Source: Vitrella brassicaformis
Taxonomy: Eukaryota > Sar > Vitrellaceae
NCBI GenBank assembly: GCA_001179505.1
Contig: CDMY01000708.1
Span: forward strand, 29,463 to 93,462
Length of the DNA stretch: 64,000 bases
Direction: 5' to 3'
Positions within the stretch are counted from its first letter, which is position 1, and each line of letters starts with the position of its first letter. The notes under the pieces were generated by a model that was not told the DNA's origin, made no database searches, and worked only from the letters and a program-made list of their open reading frames with translations. Made by a program: the position numbers and the translations under genes. Below, one piece after another: positions 36,301 to 46,478 of the stretch.

Positions 36301-36484
36301 GAGAAGAATCATTGAGCAAGAATGCACCCGATGACGCCATCTCTCTCTCTCTCTCCTCACCGTCACGGCTTGTTCCATCATGTCTGTCAGATGCGATAGG
36401 CTGCCTCTGTTCCCGCAGGCAGATCAGCAGCACCAACACTGCCGCGGCACAGCACAGGCTCCATGCGATCAGCCGCTGAAGCAT
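33326..36484 (-). CDS. Mucin-like secreted or type II membrane protein with duplicated Cys-rich module
   Basis: The N-terminal hydrophobic segment (LIAWSLCCAAAVLVLLICL) is a signal anchor or signal peptide. Four exons follow. Exons 2-3 carry module A (SPMCGCLGVANVFGQGRNC, ADPRSLSS, PWCYVSCACPSAIRSLQI, CVAYDCC). Exon 4 begins with module B (SPRCRCLGVVNQFRQGASC, TGDPRTRTSNWCYVDCGCP, CFRLNCC). Each is preceded by LQVAAA. Both share the order C-x3-C-x-C-LGV-x-N-x-F-x-QG-x2-C, DPR, WCYV-x-C-x-CP, C-x4-CC. The rest is very low complexity: Ser/Thr runs, GEGEGQGEGEGEGDGE, many Asn-X-Ser/Thr sites (NGSDGSNTT, NATGSP, NETT), and amphipathic leucine helices. The joins used are donor 36106 to acceptor 36013, and 35536 to about 35463. 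Heavy glycosylation and a cell-surface role are inferred. The Cys module is not one I can name. Confidence 0.75.
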   Translation of the reverse strand: MLQRLIAWSLCCAAAVLVLLICLREQRQPIASDRHDGTSRDGEEREREMASSGAFLLNDSSLSVCVAVCQAFQNYGTPPSAGCRWRPLLVVLTCAALCVAAWGWPTSLGRAATAPGPSQQTPEASHRYTHTHTHMQPTSVDWTIVLAFRCFACVLIQPWCYVSCACPSAIRSLQIRNTCVAYDCCTTPEPQSSGAPLNNGTQPVEQSPPPPPPRPRVRSRTTAPGAGSDGPQQAEDEGEFSYYRRDGTPIGNDLADGVTEEGGQVTASPESERGGGNETESEPTPAELLQEASDLIEELLERLGGDNGSLRRQLRPGGKEKRSEEPACHHFSFVDCVVYMVSDSSTPSRALQVAAAGPACSPRCRCLGVVNQFRQGASCASYVTGDPRTRTSNWCYVDCGCPGSERAVQLPGVCFRLNCCDATQAGVAPDAPPQETAAGGGGPRVRDVQGEQEAVLSDTLPASASAGGAAPAGVEIPPEVLAQVPPDILANPTPENLARLPPQVVSQLPPETQARLREYIASGGTSTSTSTSTTSAAPTTSGPASSTSGTTDSTTTTAAPGSSGPATTTASASAGSDGSGDGLDPYYSYFRPDGSVFRPGGGNGSDGSNTTTTEGPTAQTSASNVTAADDNEVLLNRLVELLQQLRDQLPAEATSPPATEEGEDTTASTSTTTSSTEAPSGANDDEEQEQPTTSARGNGTDANADAGLSLDARLTRVLNLLTDVRQRNGSTAADLTGPEGDEIVQRLEDILDEVETDRQGEGEGQGEGEGEGDGESPTSVSARAEARGRPESEAASEADEDNEESSDAASELVRLEQLLEDFNGRFPAQRIPLDTDAEDAATVDRLNMLLDEFQQRYPEVVDRMNALLQEETGNATGSPFAVDFSPSANVSFLPDRGETDQIAQDVTNANLSLLGRQLQLFWREIQALNASIEEAVDSPASDDVDPQSIALFGALFSPYANDTSSNETTLAVLNERFEQLLEAESEEEVAARAETLRTLIEEVLVDVDTSASSDAAETTESSSAEEASDLVSRLSTVLESLVAARPEPEPER

Positions 36485-36673
36485 TGCGGACGCTAGACGG
36501 TGCGGCGATGAGTGGAGAGCCCTCCAAGGGCATTCAGCATCAAGGTGCCTTGCTTGTCTGTTGCGATCGATACGATGAAATCAGCAAAATTGATGCTACA
36601 AAATGACTGTGGACCTCCCTTCCTTCAACCTTCTCAGAGCCGCTCTCAGACAGATCTGTTTCACGGCATTCCC

Positions 36674-36682
36674 AGCTCGCAG
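36674..36682. promoter_or_regulatory. AGCTCGCAG motif in divergent promoter
   Basis: The element lies between the mucin-like gene start (36484) and the 51-aa gene (36748). Confidence 0.35.
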
Positions 36683-36747
36683 TTGCCTTTCCCCCATCGC
36701 CTTCCCCAACACTCGGTCTCTTCCCCCTCTCTCCTCCCCCGTTCGAG

Positions 36748-36903
36748 ATGATGCAGATGCCGTTTATGCGTGCTCCGCCCAAGGAGTACCTGTCGCCCAA
36801 GTGGAAGGCCATCTGTCGGGCGGCGGGGTTCGTCGTCGCTGCGCTTGCCATCGCCCAATTCGGACACCTCGCTGACATGCCCGAGAACCCAAAATACGTC
36901 TGA
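36748..36903 (+). CDS. 51-aa single-pass membrane microprotein
   Basis: The intronless ORF of 51 codons starts MMQMPFMRAPPKEYLSPKW, has one membrane helix (AGFVVAALAIAQFGHLA) and ends DMPENPKYV. Basic residues precede the helix and the tail is short and polar, the layout of small subunits of mitochondrial respiratory complexes or the ATP synthase. This is an inference from shape only. The upstream sequence has a promoter-type motif, and the ORF reads as protein rather than repeat. Confidence 0.5.
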   Translation: MMQMPFMRAPPKEYLSPKWKAICRAAGFVVAALAIAQFGHLADMPENPKYV

Positions 36904-37736
36904 CTGACTCAACGAGCGGCCATGAGATCATGATGATGCGCGACGAAGATCTGGTGGCTGGTGCTTTCTTGTCGATGCATTGGCAACCAGAAGCTGCTGC
37001 TGCTGCTGCGGACGGAGGGTTGTCAGAGATGGAGGGTCGGCAGAGATGGTGCAAGTGTTATTTCGGTGATAGGCTTGCTGCTGGTGCCTTGTCGTATTGA
37101 GTATGTGATGAGTTCTCTTGAGCTGTGTGACTGTGCGGCTCAGAGTGGTGTGTGGCTCAGAGCGTGCACACTTGCACAGCACCAGAGAACTCACCACAGA
37201 CTCACAGTGACGATTGGTGCTGGTTTGATTCATGCTGTATGGGGCCTGTACAGTGAGTGGGTTTGGTTCGTGCCTCTGCGTGTGTGAGAGTATTGAAGTG
37301 AGACAAAGACGATGGGTCGATTTGACAGACGGCAGCAGTGGCATGCGTCCACTGCACTCATGCAGACAGAGAGTCACTCACTGCCCCCTGAAGGAAGGCA
37401 GTCTTGGCCTTTTTGCGTGAGCAAAGCTCGGCTCAGAAGCTCCATTCAGGCAGAGCAGACCACCCATAGCAATGGGGCTTCTTCATTCACAGACCACCAC
37501 AAAGGCACAGACAGGCGACGGAACTCAATGCGGGTATGCGATGTGACACAGCACCATGTCGCTTCAGTCCACCAGACTGACACACACACGCCCAACACAT
37601 GCCCATCCTCAACGAACAGCCAGACCCTACGGCTCCTCTTTTAGTCTTTCTCACCATGTGCTCTCTCCTCCTATCATTCTTCGGTGTTGTTGGTTGGCGG
37701 CCTATAGGTAGGAGCAGGCCTGTGAGTAGGCTTGTG
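36904..37736. other. Convergent spacer
   Basis: The spacer holds CTG/CAG-rich and TG-rich sequence. No gene is supported between the two small convergent genes. Confidence 0.5.
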
Positions 37737-38132
37737 CTATGGGCTGCTGTTGGCCGCATCGGCCTTGTAGACAGGGTCGGCAGGTGGGTGAAAAGCCTCA
37801 TCGTCACCGTGACTGGCGGGGAGAGGGAAAGCCAGGATGGTATTGCCCCTGCCATGACGATGGCCCCTGCTGCTGCTGCTGCTGCTGCTGCTGATGCTGG
37901 AGTCGACAATCTGCACGGATTAACACCAAACACACAGGCCCTCACTCCCTCGCACTGCAATGGGGGCCGCTGTGGCGACCTCGTCCGGCATCAGCGCATG
38001 CATGTGTCTGCATACCTTGTTGTTGGTGCTGGTGAACGGCAGCCTTGATACGGAGAAAGCGGCCGCCGTGCCCAGGACAGCGACAAAGACAGCGATGAGG
38101 GCAAACAGCTTCCGGTAGCAGAAGGGGGGCAT
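37737..38132 (-). CDS. 96-aa plastid-leader protein with poly-Ser tract, function unknown
   Basis: Two exons (38132-38016 and 37910-37737) join in phase 0. Exon 1 is a near-perfect bipartite leader: signal peptide YRKLFALIAVFVAVLGTAAA then FSVSRLPFTSTNNK. Exon 2 starts IVDSS, has a run of Ser (encoded by AGC repeats), a His/Arg patch (RGHRHGRGN) and a polar tail ending YKADAANSSP. The mature region is very short and low in complexity, so a structural or regulatory peptide is possible. No homologue is recognised. Confidence 0.45.
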
Positions 38133-38461
38133 GGACAATCTCACTGGGAACACACAAACCTATGTGGGGCAGCCTTGTGGACGGTTGTCACAGCCCTTGG
38201 GAGAAGGAGAAGGAAAGTGCTGCGAGATAAGATCGCAGATGTGGGGGGCGGCGTGGGGGCGTGAGTGTGAGAGGGAGCCCCTCGGACCATAGGCCTTAAG
38301 ACCTACCACATCGCATCGCGGTTGCATCCTGACCTTCCCGTCAGCTCCCTTGGCCGGGCACCATACTGACCGCAGGCCGTGCGTGTGAGCCGCCCGGGCC
38401 AGCCCTCCCTTCACCGACTCGCCCCGTCTGACCCCTCTCGACTCATACAGGCGTTCTGAAA
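38133..38461. promoter_or_regulatory. Divergent promoter region of plastid-leader gene and PKA
   Basis: This 329-nt region between divergent starts contains a variant palindrome, TGCGAGATAAGATCGCAGA (38220-38238), related to the window-wide GCGAGCTTA element. Confidence 0.35.
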
Positions 38462-40121
38462 ATGTCTCAGAAGCTCTCGTTTGACCAGTTCGAATTCAAA
38501 AAGACCCTGGGGACGGGTGAGCAGAAGCAGGAATGGCGTAATTGCATGACGCTGAGTGTGTTGTGTATGTGGGTTGTGGCTGCATGTGGTCATGCACAGG
38601 TTCGTTTGGTCGGGTGTTTCTGGCCAAGTGGAAGGGCGATGCCAACAAGGACCCGGTGGCCATCAAGCGGCTAAAGAAGGCGGCTGTCATCCGCCAGAAG
38701 CAGGTCGACCACATCAACAGCGAGAAGAGCATCCTCGCAGCACTCGACCACCCATTCATCGTACGTAGCACACCCACAACCATCCCCACCCCACTGCAGC
38801 CTCCCTCCCTCCCTCCCTCCCTGCCACTGTGCGTGTCCACTAGGTGAACATGCACGGGGTGTTCCACGACCCGAGGTATCTGTACATTGTGATGGAGTAC
38901 GTCGTGGGCGGCGAGTTCTTCACACACCTCCGCAAGACCGGCCGCTTCGAAAACGACACCTCGCGCTTCTACGCCGGCATCGTCACGGCCATCTTCGACT
39001 ACCTCCATGGAAAAAATATCATCTACAGGTGCGGTGCGCTCTCCTTATATATCGAGACACCACACCCACAGACAGAGAAAGGCGGAGAGGGGGAGAGATC
39101 CATCTATCATGCCGTCGGTGGTCTCTCTCTGTGTGTGCTATGCTATAAGGGACCTGAAGCCGGAGAACATTTTGATCAACCGCGACGGGTACCTGAAGCT
39201 GACGGATTTCGGGTTTGCCAAGATCATCGAGTTCCGCACCTACACACTCTGCGGCACACCAGAATACATCGCACCTGAGGTCCTACTCAACAAAGGTAAG
39301 CACACACTGACTAGACTGACTGCATCAGACAGACACCCACCCCACAGTGCACGGACGCACCGCATAAATAAGGTGTCTGCCTCCCTGTGTGTGTTGTGTT
39401 GTGTTATGGTGTATGTGTGTGAAGGTCACGGCAAGCCTGTGGATTGGTGGACGTTGGGCATTCTGATCTACGAGATGCTGGTGGGCTACCCGCCCTTCGT
39501 CGACGAGGATCCCATGGGCATCTACCAAAAGATTCTCGCGGGCAAAATCGTCTTCCCCAAATTCATTGACAAGTAGTCATGCCTTCACCCCACACACATA
39601 CACATACAAAGAGAGACAAAGAGACAGAGACTAAGAGAGACCTCCCCATCTGTCCATCTGTGTGTGGCTTGTCTGTCCCCAGAAATGCCAAGTCTCTGAT
39701 CAAGAAGCTGTTGACGGCTGACCTGGGGAAGCGGTACGGCAACTTGAAGGCAGGTGTGGAGGACATCAAGAAGCACAAGTGGTTCACGGGCTTCTCCTTC
39801 GAGGACCTCCTCGCCAAACGCATACCCGCACCATCCAAACCTGTCGTCAAGGTCAAGCAAACCCACAGACAGTCCCCTCAAGCACACATAGAGACATGCA
39901 CAGACAGACAGACTGACAGACAGAGAGAGAGACACAGGGAGGGGAGAAGGCGGACGGGGTGGCGAGTGGTAGAGGTGCACACAGATGGATGGATGGATGG
40001 ATGTTGTGTGCATTGCTTCATTCAGAGCAAGGACGACACGTCGAACTTCGAGGATTACCCGGACAGCGAAGACATTCCGCCTGCCATATCCGCCTCCAGC
40101 GACCCATTCGTCGACTGGTGA
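38462..40121 (+). CDS. cAMP-dependent protein kinase catalytic subunit-like AGC kinase
   Basis: This is a Ser/Thr kinase of the PKA-C type. In order: [19 protein letters not shown], the Gly loop [11 protein letters not shown] (38599-38631), VAIKRLKKA with the catalytic Lys, [18 protein letters not shown], the catalytic loop [19 protein letters not shown] (DFG), the activation segment [18 protein letters not shown] with the expected phospho-Thr, [20 protein letters not shown], and the AGC tail ending DPFVDW. The protein is about 320 aa, slightly shorter than animal PKA-C because it has almost no N-terminal helix. Six introns were read; all joins keep frame. It would act downstream of a cAMP-binding regulatory subunit, which is not in this window. 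Confidence 0.92.
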
Positions 40122-41098
40122 TCCATCCATCCATCCATCTGGCCATCCAGCTATCTATCCATCGGCTGATTGATGCATCCCATGAACACACCACACCACA
40201 CATGGGTTGAACGGCTAACTAGGTGCAGAAGGTGCTGTGCGCATGATGTAGTGTTTGTGCTGTCGTGCTATGACATACAATCAATGATCGATGTCCCGTG
40301 GGGTGGCTGTTGCTTTGCGGCCTGCCTGCCTGCCTGCCTGTTTGCCTTTATTTGTCTGGCTGAGCGTTCGTTGATAGCTAGCTAGCTGATTGGGGGACGA
40401 ATAGAGCCCCCGGCCCCCTTGACAGCCTTATAACACGAGTGCCTGCTGACTAGCTGACATTCCACCAGCCACTGATGAATGAATGGCTCAGCCGAACAAC
40501 ACAACACACGCACAGGGCTGTCCTGTGGACACACACGTTGATATAATAAAGCCGCATCGATCGCATGCACATACATCTGAGTAGTTGGTGGGTCCATTAC
40601 GTACGTCACGCCTTCCGTCAACTTAAAGCTAGGCATCGAGAGAGAGAGGCATCATATGCACAACACAAAATGTAGGCAGGCGGTCTGCACACGCATACAA
40701 ACATTATAGACAGACAGATAGCCTCCGTTGATTGACTGGCGTGCACTGCACCAGACAGACAGACAGACAGCCCACTCACCTCACGCACCCATCCCACCCA
40801 CCCATACTTCACATGACTGACACCAGCGATCGTGTGAAGGCAGCTGGCCAGCCAGCTAGGCAGAGCAATGAACACAACACACACACACACACATACACAC
40901 ACATACGCAAAGAGGTCCCCATTGCAAGGCAAACAACACAAGGCAACAACTATCGCACCAAGCTATTGACAGAGAGGGAGAGGGAGAGAGAGAGAGAGAG
41001 ACGGGGAAATAAATACAAAAACCCCAGACAGACAGAATGAGCACACGAGTGCTCATTCCTGTCGGCCAGTCTGTGAGTCTGCGAGGTCTGTCTGTCTG
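40122..41098. other. Convergent spacer rich in microsatellites
   Basis: The spacer contains CATC, CTGC, ACAGACAG, (CA)n (40875-40905) and (GA)n (40972-41000) tracts. No gene is seen. Confidence 0.55.
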
Positions 41099-43189
41099 TC
41101 ATTCCTCCTCCTCTTGGTAAGGGAAGCTGGCCCTCTGTTCGACGTAGGGGACCCGTGGGTTGGGCTGCAGCATGTAGGCGCCCTCGCCCTCGGCGTCCTT
41201 GTTGCGGTTCACACACCACACTACCACACCTATGATCAACTGCATTGCAGCACACATCAATTAGCACACACAAACAGAGAGAGGCAGACAGACAGACACG
41301 TGTGTGCGGTGCGGTCCTTGAGCTGACCACCATGAGCACGACGATGCCTGCTACAAGCGACACGATCGCCGCCCAACCCATATTGTAGCGACTCTGCACA
41401 CACCCATACTATAGAGATCACGTCTCTCTCTCCCTATATCTCTGTCTGTGTGTCCGACTGACCTTGCTGACGTTTCCTGGCAGCTCGGACACTAGCAGGC
41501 CGGAGGCCACGTATCTTGACGTCACCTTTGTCAGCGGCTGGGCGTTGCGCGAGGCCCCCTCACTGTTCTGGATCTCACGATAGTTGCCATTGCTCCCTGC
41601 CATGCCATGCCCACACGCAACGCAAGACACGCACAGCACAGCACAGCACAGAGGATGGAGAAACAAATGCGTGGATTGCGGCAGGTAGGTACCCAGGCAG
41701 GTAGGCACCTACCCTACCTGGGTATGCGAGTGCGCTCTTCCAGACGTCCAGCTGCGCCTTCTTGGCGAACAGGGGGTCCTTCATGACAAACCTGACTCAC
41801 ACAGACACACACACACACAGACCGTGTTTATGGCACCGTCGATGCGGTGTGTGCATCGCATCGCATCGACGTGCGCTGCGCACCATTCGACGGTTTCTGA
41901 GCAAGGCGGTGTGGTGAGTGAGCCCTTGTAGTTGTAGAATATGTCGGTGTCGCTGATGAGGTTGTTGAGGTCAAACTGCTCAAAGTTGACGTTCACCTCA
42001 ACCTCAGCACCAGACTCAGGCAACGGCTGCACAAAACACACGTCCAGAGAGGATGGATGGATGGACAGATGGACGAACGGCAGGGAAGGTACGCCTTTCT
42101 TTCACACACGCCCCGCACCTCACCTTTTGGCCCAGGAATGTGAGCAGTGGGTGTGCGGCTGTCGCCCCGCTGGATGTGAAGGTCACTGACACTACCGCTG
42201 CCGCACCCTCCTTATTGAGGTGCAACAGGTGCATCTGATTACCATACGCAGTTTTTACCCAGCCAGCCATGCACACATCACATGTATCTATGCGTCTGTC
42301 TGTGTTTCTCTCTGCTGGCCCTGCGCATCCATCGCATCTAGGTCACCTACCTCTAGTTCTCTGTGCTTGGTGGGCCCCCCGAATGTGTGTTCGGTGGGTG
42401 CGTGGAAGTGCAACTGCTCCAGCACATACTCGGCACCCGCAAACGTCAGATTGCCGAAAATAAGACCCGTCGCCTTCACCTGATCACATGATCACACACA
42501 TGCGACCACACACAAGAGAGAGGCCATCTTTCTCTGTCTGTCTGTCTGCATACAGTGTGTGTGTGAGTGAGTGTGTTGTGTGTGGGCACCTCGAGAGTGT
42601 GTCCGTTGTTGAGGAATATGACCTTGGCGGGCGGCTTGTAGCTGTACTGGAAGGTCTTGTCCATCGTCATGGCCTTGCTGTCGTCGCTGTGTCATCACAT
42701 ACATCATGCCACACAAACCAAAATACACACACCACCCATGAGTTCCATGGTTGCTTCCTCCTGCCCTGATCCATTCATCCATCCATCCATCCATCCAACC
42801 ATCCTACACATTGATAGGGCTCTGCCTCGCCGTGTTGCCGCATTGCCCGATGTTGGTCCAATCTGCGCCCTACAAAATGAATGCACACAGATCATATCAC
42901 TGACCATGGTGTCATGCAAGCAGCGCAGCCTCCTCACCTGTCGGCCGTAATCCCAGTGCGGCATCTGTGTCGGCGCAGGCGTCGTAGTGGTTGTGGTTGT
43001 GGTTGTGGTTGTTGTTGTGCTAGTTGTTGTGGGAGGCTTTGTTGTGGTGGTACTTGTGCTGGTGGCTGGCGGCTTTGTTGTCTGTGTCTGATTGGACTGG
43101 GTACCGCCAACACGCGGTGCGTCTATGAGGAGAATGGCGAGGGCAGCCAGGGTTGCCCTGGCGAGGGATCCGCTGCACAGCCACGCCAT
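41099..43189 (-). CDS. Membrane-anchored extracellular alpha-carbonic anhydrase
   Basis: This zinc enzyme hydrates CO2 to bicarbonate. A signal peptide (ATLAALAILLIDAPRVGG) is followed by a Thr-rich mucin-like stalk encoded by ACAACC repeats. The catalytic domain follows: HWDYG, QSPINV, FQYSYKPPAKVIFLNNGHTL, LEQLHFHAPTEHTFGG (two zinc His in HFH), ELEMHLLHLNKEG (third zinc His and the following catalytic-fold strand), NYKGSLTTPPCSETVEW. A C-terminal membrane helix (MGWAAIVSLVAGIVVLMVV, then LIIGVVVWCV) and a short acidic tail (PYQEEEE) follow. About ten exons. All three zinc ligands are intact. Together with a surface stalk this suggests a role in inorganic carbon supply at the cell surface, which fits a photosynthetic cell. 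Confidence 0.9.
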
Positions 43190-43328
43190 TGCGGATAAAT
43201 TACGATGGATGAATGGAAAACGCGTCGAGGGAGAAAGGCCGAGCTTGGAGGGTTTTTGGTGCGTGCTGCCCTAAGCGGGTGCAGAGACTGTTTGACTTGA
43301 TGTCATTCATTGTCGTCTGTGCAAACTC

Positions 43329-43571
43329 ATGATGAGGCGGTTACTGCAGCCGCTGCCTGCATATATGGAGGCATACCGCCGCGGTGCGGTGCACACATCG
43401 TTACTGTACAAATCGGTACGTACGCCTCACTCTCTCTCACTCACACACACACACACACACTACAATATGCACTCACGCTCTCTCCCTTCTCTCTGTCCAG
43501 AAAAGGTGAAAGCAAATCAAAGGGGCGCGTCAAAAACCCGCTGTGCTCACTCGTCTGTCTGGCCTCTCTAG
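43329..43571 (+). CDS. Possible 50-aa mini-gene with one intron
   Basis: Exon 1 from ATG 43329 reads MMRRLLQPLPAYMEAYRRGA then VHTSLLYKS. Two overlapping donors exist (GTACGTACG at 43416). Using the second, exon 2 (from 43501) reads KVKANQRGASKTRCAHSSV and stops at 43571. Using the first gives a stop after two codons. The Arg-rich N-terminus could be a mitochondrial leader. It shares a 139-nt divergent 5' region with the carbonic anhydrase gene. Confidence 0.3.
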   Translation: MMRRLLQPLPAYMEAYRRGAVHTSLLYKSVRTPHSLSLTHTHTHYNMHSRSLPSLCPEKVKANQRGASKTRCAHSSVWPL

Positions 43572-43737
43572 CGGCTGCAGGCAGTGGATGACTGCATTCC
43601 ACACAGCACACCGACTCAGCTCAACCTCACTGCGCTGCACTCATCCATCCATCCATCTGCTTAGTTACGTCGTATCTACAAGCTGTCTTCGTCTTCCATC
43701 GCGATGGCATTAGGCAGGCAGGCAGGCGCGTTTGCAT

Positions 43738-43842
43738 ATGCATGACGAGCTTGGGCAGTCGCCGGAGAGGCTGCAGGCAATGGATTGCCGAGCCCACTGC
43801 CTGCAGCCTCTCCGTCGAGTCGTGCAGCCCGTCGTGCCCATG
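43738..43842. repeat. Imperfect palindrome with perfect 16-bp core arms
   Basis: GGAGAGGCTGCAGGCA (43764-43779) and TGCCTGCAGCCTCTCC (43798-43813) are exact reverse complements around an 18-nt loop. Weaker symmetry extends about 23-29 nt on each side. It lies in a convergent spacer (43572-44072) that otherwise holds CATC and GGGA repeats and no gene. Confidence 0.75.
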
Positions 43843-44072
43843 GACGCTCATACACTAAGCGGCCGGCCGACATACGAAAGTGAAAAGACCGTCGAGGGGC
43901 GGGCCAGAGAGGGATGCAGGGAGGGAGGGAGGGACCAATACGCACATCTGACTGACCTCCCTGGCTGCCCAATCCCGCCTCAATTCCCTCTCACTCACTC
44001 CATTATCTCGCTTAGAATACACACACATGGTGCACAGGTTCTTCGTACACACAGACACACGGGTGCATCTAT

Positions 44073-44787
44073 CTATCTGGGTGTCCATCTGGAGGGCTCT
44101 TCGGGTTCTTTTTCGGGTTCAGTCTCCTCCTCGGGCTTCTCGCGCTCGAAATCTCGGTCGCTGAACACTCGCCTTTACCACACAGCACAGAGACACAGAC
44201 AATGCTGCAAGCCGTGTGTGTCCATAGGCAGGGAGGGCTGACCTGAGGCTCATGATGGAGAGGTCCTCCATGTTTTGTATCTGCAGGTCGGCAAGCTTCA
44301 GCTCCCACTGCGAGTAGCCACCCGTGTTGACCGCCGCTATCGCCTTCATCTGCACGTCGTGGGCCGCCACTACCGCTGAACGAACGTCACAGACACACAG
44401 GCAGATAGATGCACATGTGCAATGTACCAGACATCCTGTCCTGTCCGCCTGATTGATCTTCCTCACGCACCCTTGGGCGAGTCGACGAACACGGCACACC
44501 TATCTGGCGAGCGCATCATCTTCTGCGCCGCGTGCAGGTAGGCCTGCTCGTGCCAATTCAGACCCACATGGCCGTCGTCCAGACTGACAAGACAAACACA
44601 CTCAGGTCAAACCATTGATGGATGACCACCTGTGGGTCCTGTGGGTGGGTGGGGGTGGGTGAGATTGCTGACCAGCTGACGATGGTGTCGTCGAAGTACA
44701 GGTCTCTTGGGACACCTGCCCTTCCCAACACATCCACCACCTGGTCGTAACGCAGCCGAGTCGAGAACACTCCACAGGGCACCCTGT

Positions 44788-44824
<37 letters not shown>

Positions 44825-46440
44825 GAGGGAGGGAGGGAGGGAGGGAGGGAGGAAGATGGAGAACGCGTTGCCCCCCATGCATGCGATGCGTCCCTGCCGT
44901 CTGGGATGGTTACTTGTATTGTTTCAGTATCTCTAGCCACTTTTGCACACCCCTCTGTAACCTCAGCGCCCCGTGGCTCTCGCGGTAGACCTGCTGCAGC
45001 GCGTTGAAGAACTCGCCCTCGTACTGAATGCCCTGATGCATCACAGCACCCAAGGTTGGGTGCACACACACAGTCTCTTGAAGTGGATGCACAGTCGGCG
45101 CCTGCCTGCTGTGTGGCTGACCTCTTTGGTGGTTTGGTTTGTGCCGCCGACGATGGTCCAGAGGAGGATCTTGTCTGCCGCCTCCTCGGGGTGAACAGAC
45201 GCCGATTGCTGAGTGACACATACATGGACACACACACATGATAACATCATGGCACATACATGCCATGGAGAGAGAAACCGCACGTTGGTCATTCCATTCA
45301 TCCCACTCACCCTTGCGTCTTCTTCTGTCGGTGCGGGCAGGTTGCCATTCGTCTCGGCCACACGACGCCACGCCTACAAATAAATCCACACACATACACA
45401 CACACATGCACATGAACGTTCCAATGCATAGACACAAGGGGCGGCCCGGCTCCACTCACTCACTCACTGACCTCCTTTTCCAGCGCCACAAAGTCCACAA
45501 TGACGCCCTCCAGCTTGAAGATCGCACCATAGGCCTCGTCATGCGCATTGTCGCCACCAAACCTTCACAACACGCGGGGGGCGCAGAGAACACATGATGG
45601 ATGGATGCGGAGCTTCGCTTTCTTTCTGTCCGTCTGCGTGCGTGCGTGCGTGCATGCATGCGCACCGCTGTCTGAGTCGTTCGACGTGGCTGGGTGCGTA
45701 GAGTTTCTGCAGCTCCTCTGGCGCAAACTCGCCGCGGGGGCTCTCGTACCATGGGTGCGAATGCCACTCTCTGAATCAACCACCAACACACCAGCGCAAC
45801 ACACGTGCATATCTGCCGATCAGTCATCCCCCGCCATCCACCTGCGTATCATGAATCGTGTGAGCATCTCAGCCCGCCTCCTCTCGCCGCCCAGTGGCCG
45901 CAGCAGCAGCCGCCTCCTCGCACCCCAACCCTCCGACGGCCTCTTCAATCTTCTCCTCTCACCAAGACCCACCAGTGACGGAGAACGCTCGGCTACCTGA
46001 GAATGGTCAGGCAACGCCAGGCTGTCAGGAAGGGATAGCCACCGCCCCCCCTGATCGTCAGCAGCTGCTGGTGGTGGTGGTAGGTGTGACAACTGCGCCC
46101 TGCCCGGAAGGGTAGCGGATGAATTGAAAGGTCTGGGTGGTTCCTGCTGGTAGAGCAGCGTCAGCTTCTGCCGCACATCGTCGAGTGCGTCGGGGCACAT
46201 CGGCGGCCCTGACAGATCAAGCAGAGGGCGGGCGGGAGAGGGAGCCGGCGGCGCTGCCACGAACGATAGCAGGGACGATGCACGCGGGTGTCCATCCACC
46301 CGATGCTGCTGCCGCGGCTGCTGCTGTTGCCGAGCTGCTGCGATGGGTGACAGAGGTGAGGAGAGGCCATGAGTGGCCGCCAGAGCTAAGAGCGGTGCCA
46401 ACGCCATCGCGATGACAAAAATGAGGGCGGACATCCCCAT
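44073..46440 (-). CDS. HAD-superfamily pseudophosphatase, plastid or secretory leader
   Basis: The fold is that of the beta-phosphoglucomutase/CbbY-like HAD family. Evidence: GAIFKLEGVIVDFVALEKEA at the nucleophile position, followed by a helical cap (YEGEFFNALQQVYRESHGAL, RLQRGVQKWLEILKQY). Then come the motif II region VPCGVFSTRLRYDQVVDVLG, HEQAYLHAAQKMMRSPDRC and motif IV CAVFVDSPKGAVVAAHDVQM, ending in a strand WELKLADLQIQNMEDLSIMS. The DxD nucleophile pair is replaced (FKLEG instead of FDLDG), so phosphatase chemistry should be lost, while the acidic metal-binding motif IV is kept. The leader (ALIFVIAMALAPLLALAA then Ser/Pro/Arg-rich sequence) is bipartite without the Phe. The long first exon is low-complexity. 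A later Met at 46405 is an alternative start. It shares a palindrome promoter with the chorismate mutase fusion. Confidence 0.72.
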
Positions 46441-46457
46441 CTTCCTTTCCCTTCGCT

Positions 46458-46478
46458 AAGCTCGCAATTTGCGAGCTT
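46458..46478. promoter_or_regulatory. Perfect palindrome AAGCTCGCAA-N-TTGCGAGCTT
   Basis: Two 10-bp arms meet around one central T. It lies in the short shared 5' region of the HAD gene (minus) and the chorismate mutase fusion (plus), and is the most compact copy of the window-wide element. Confidence 0.55.
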
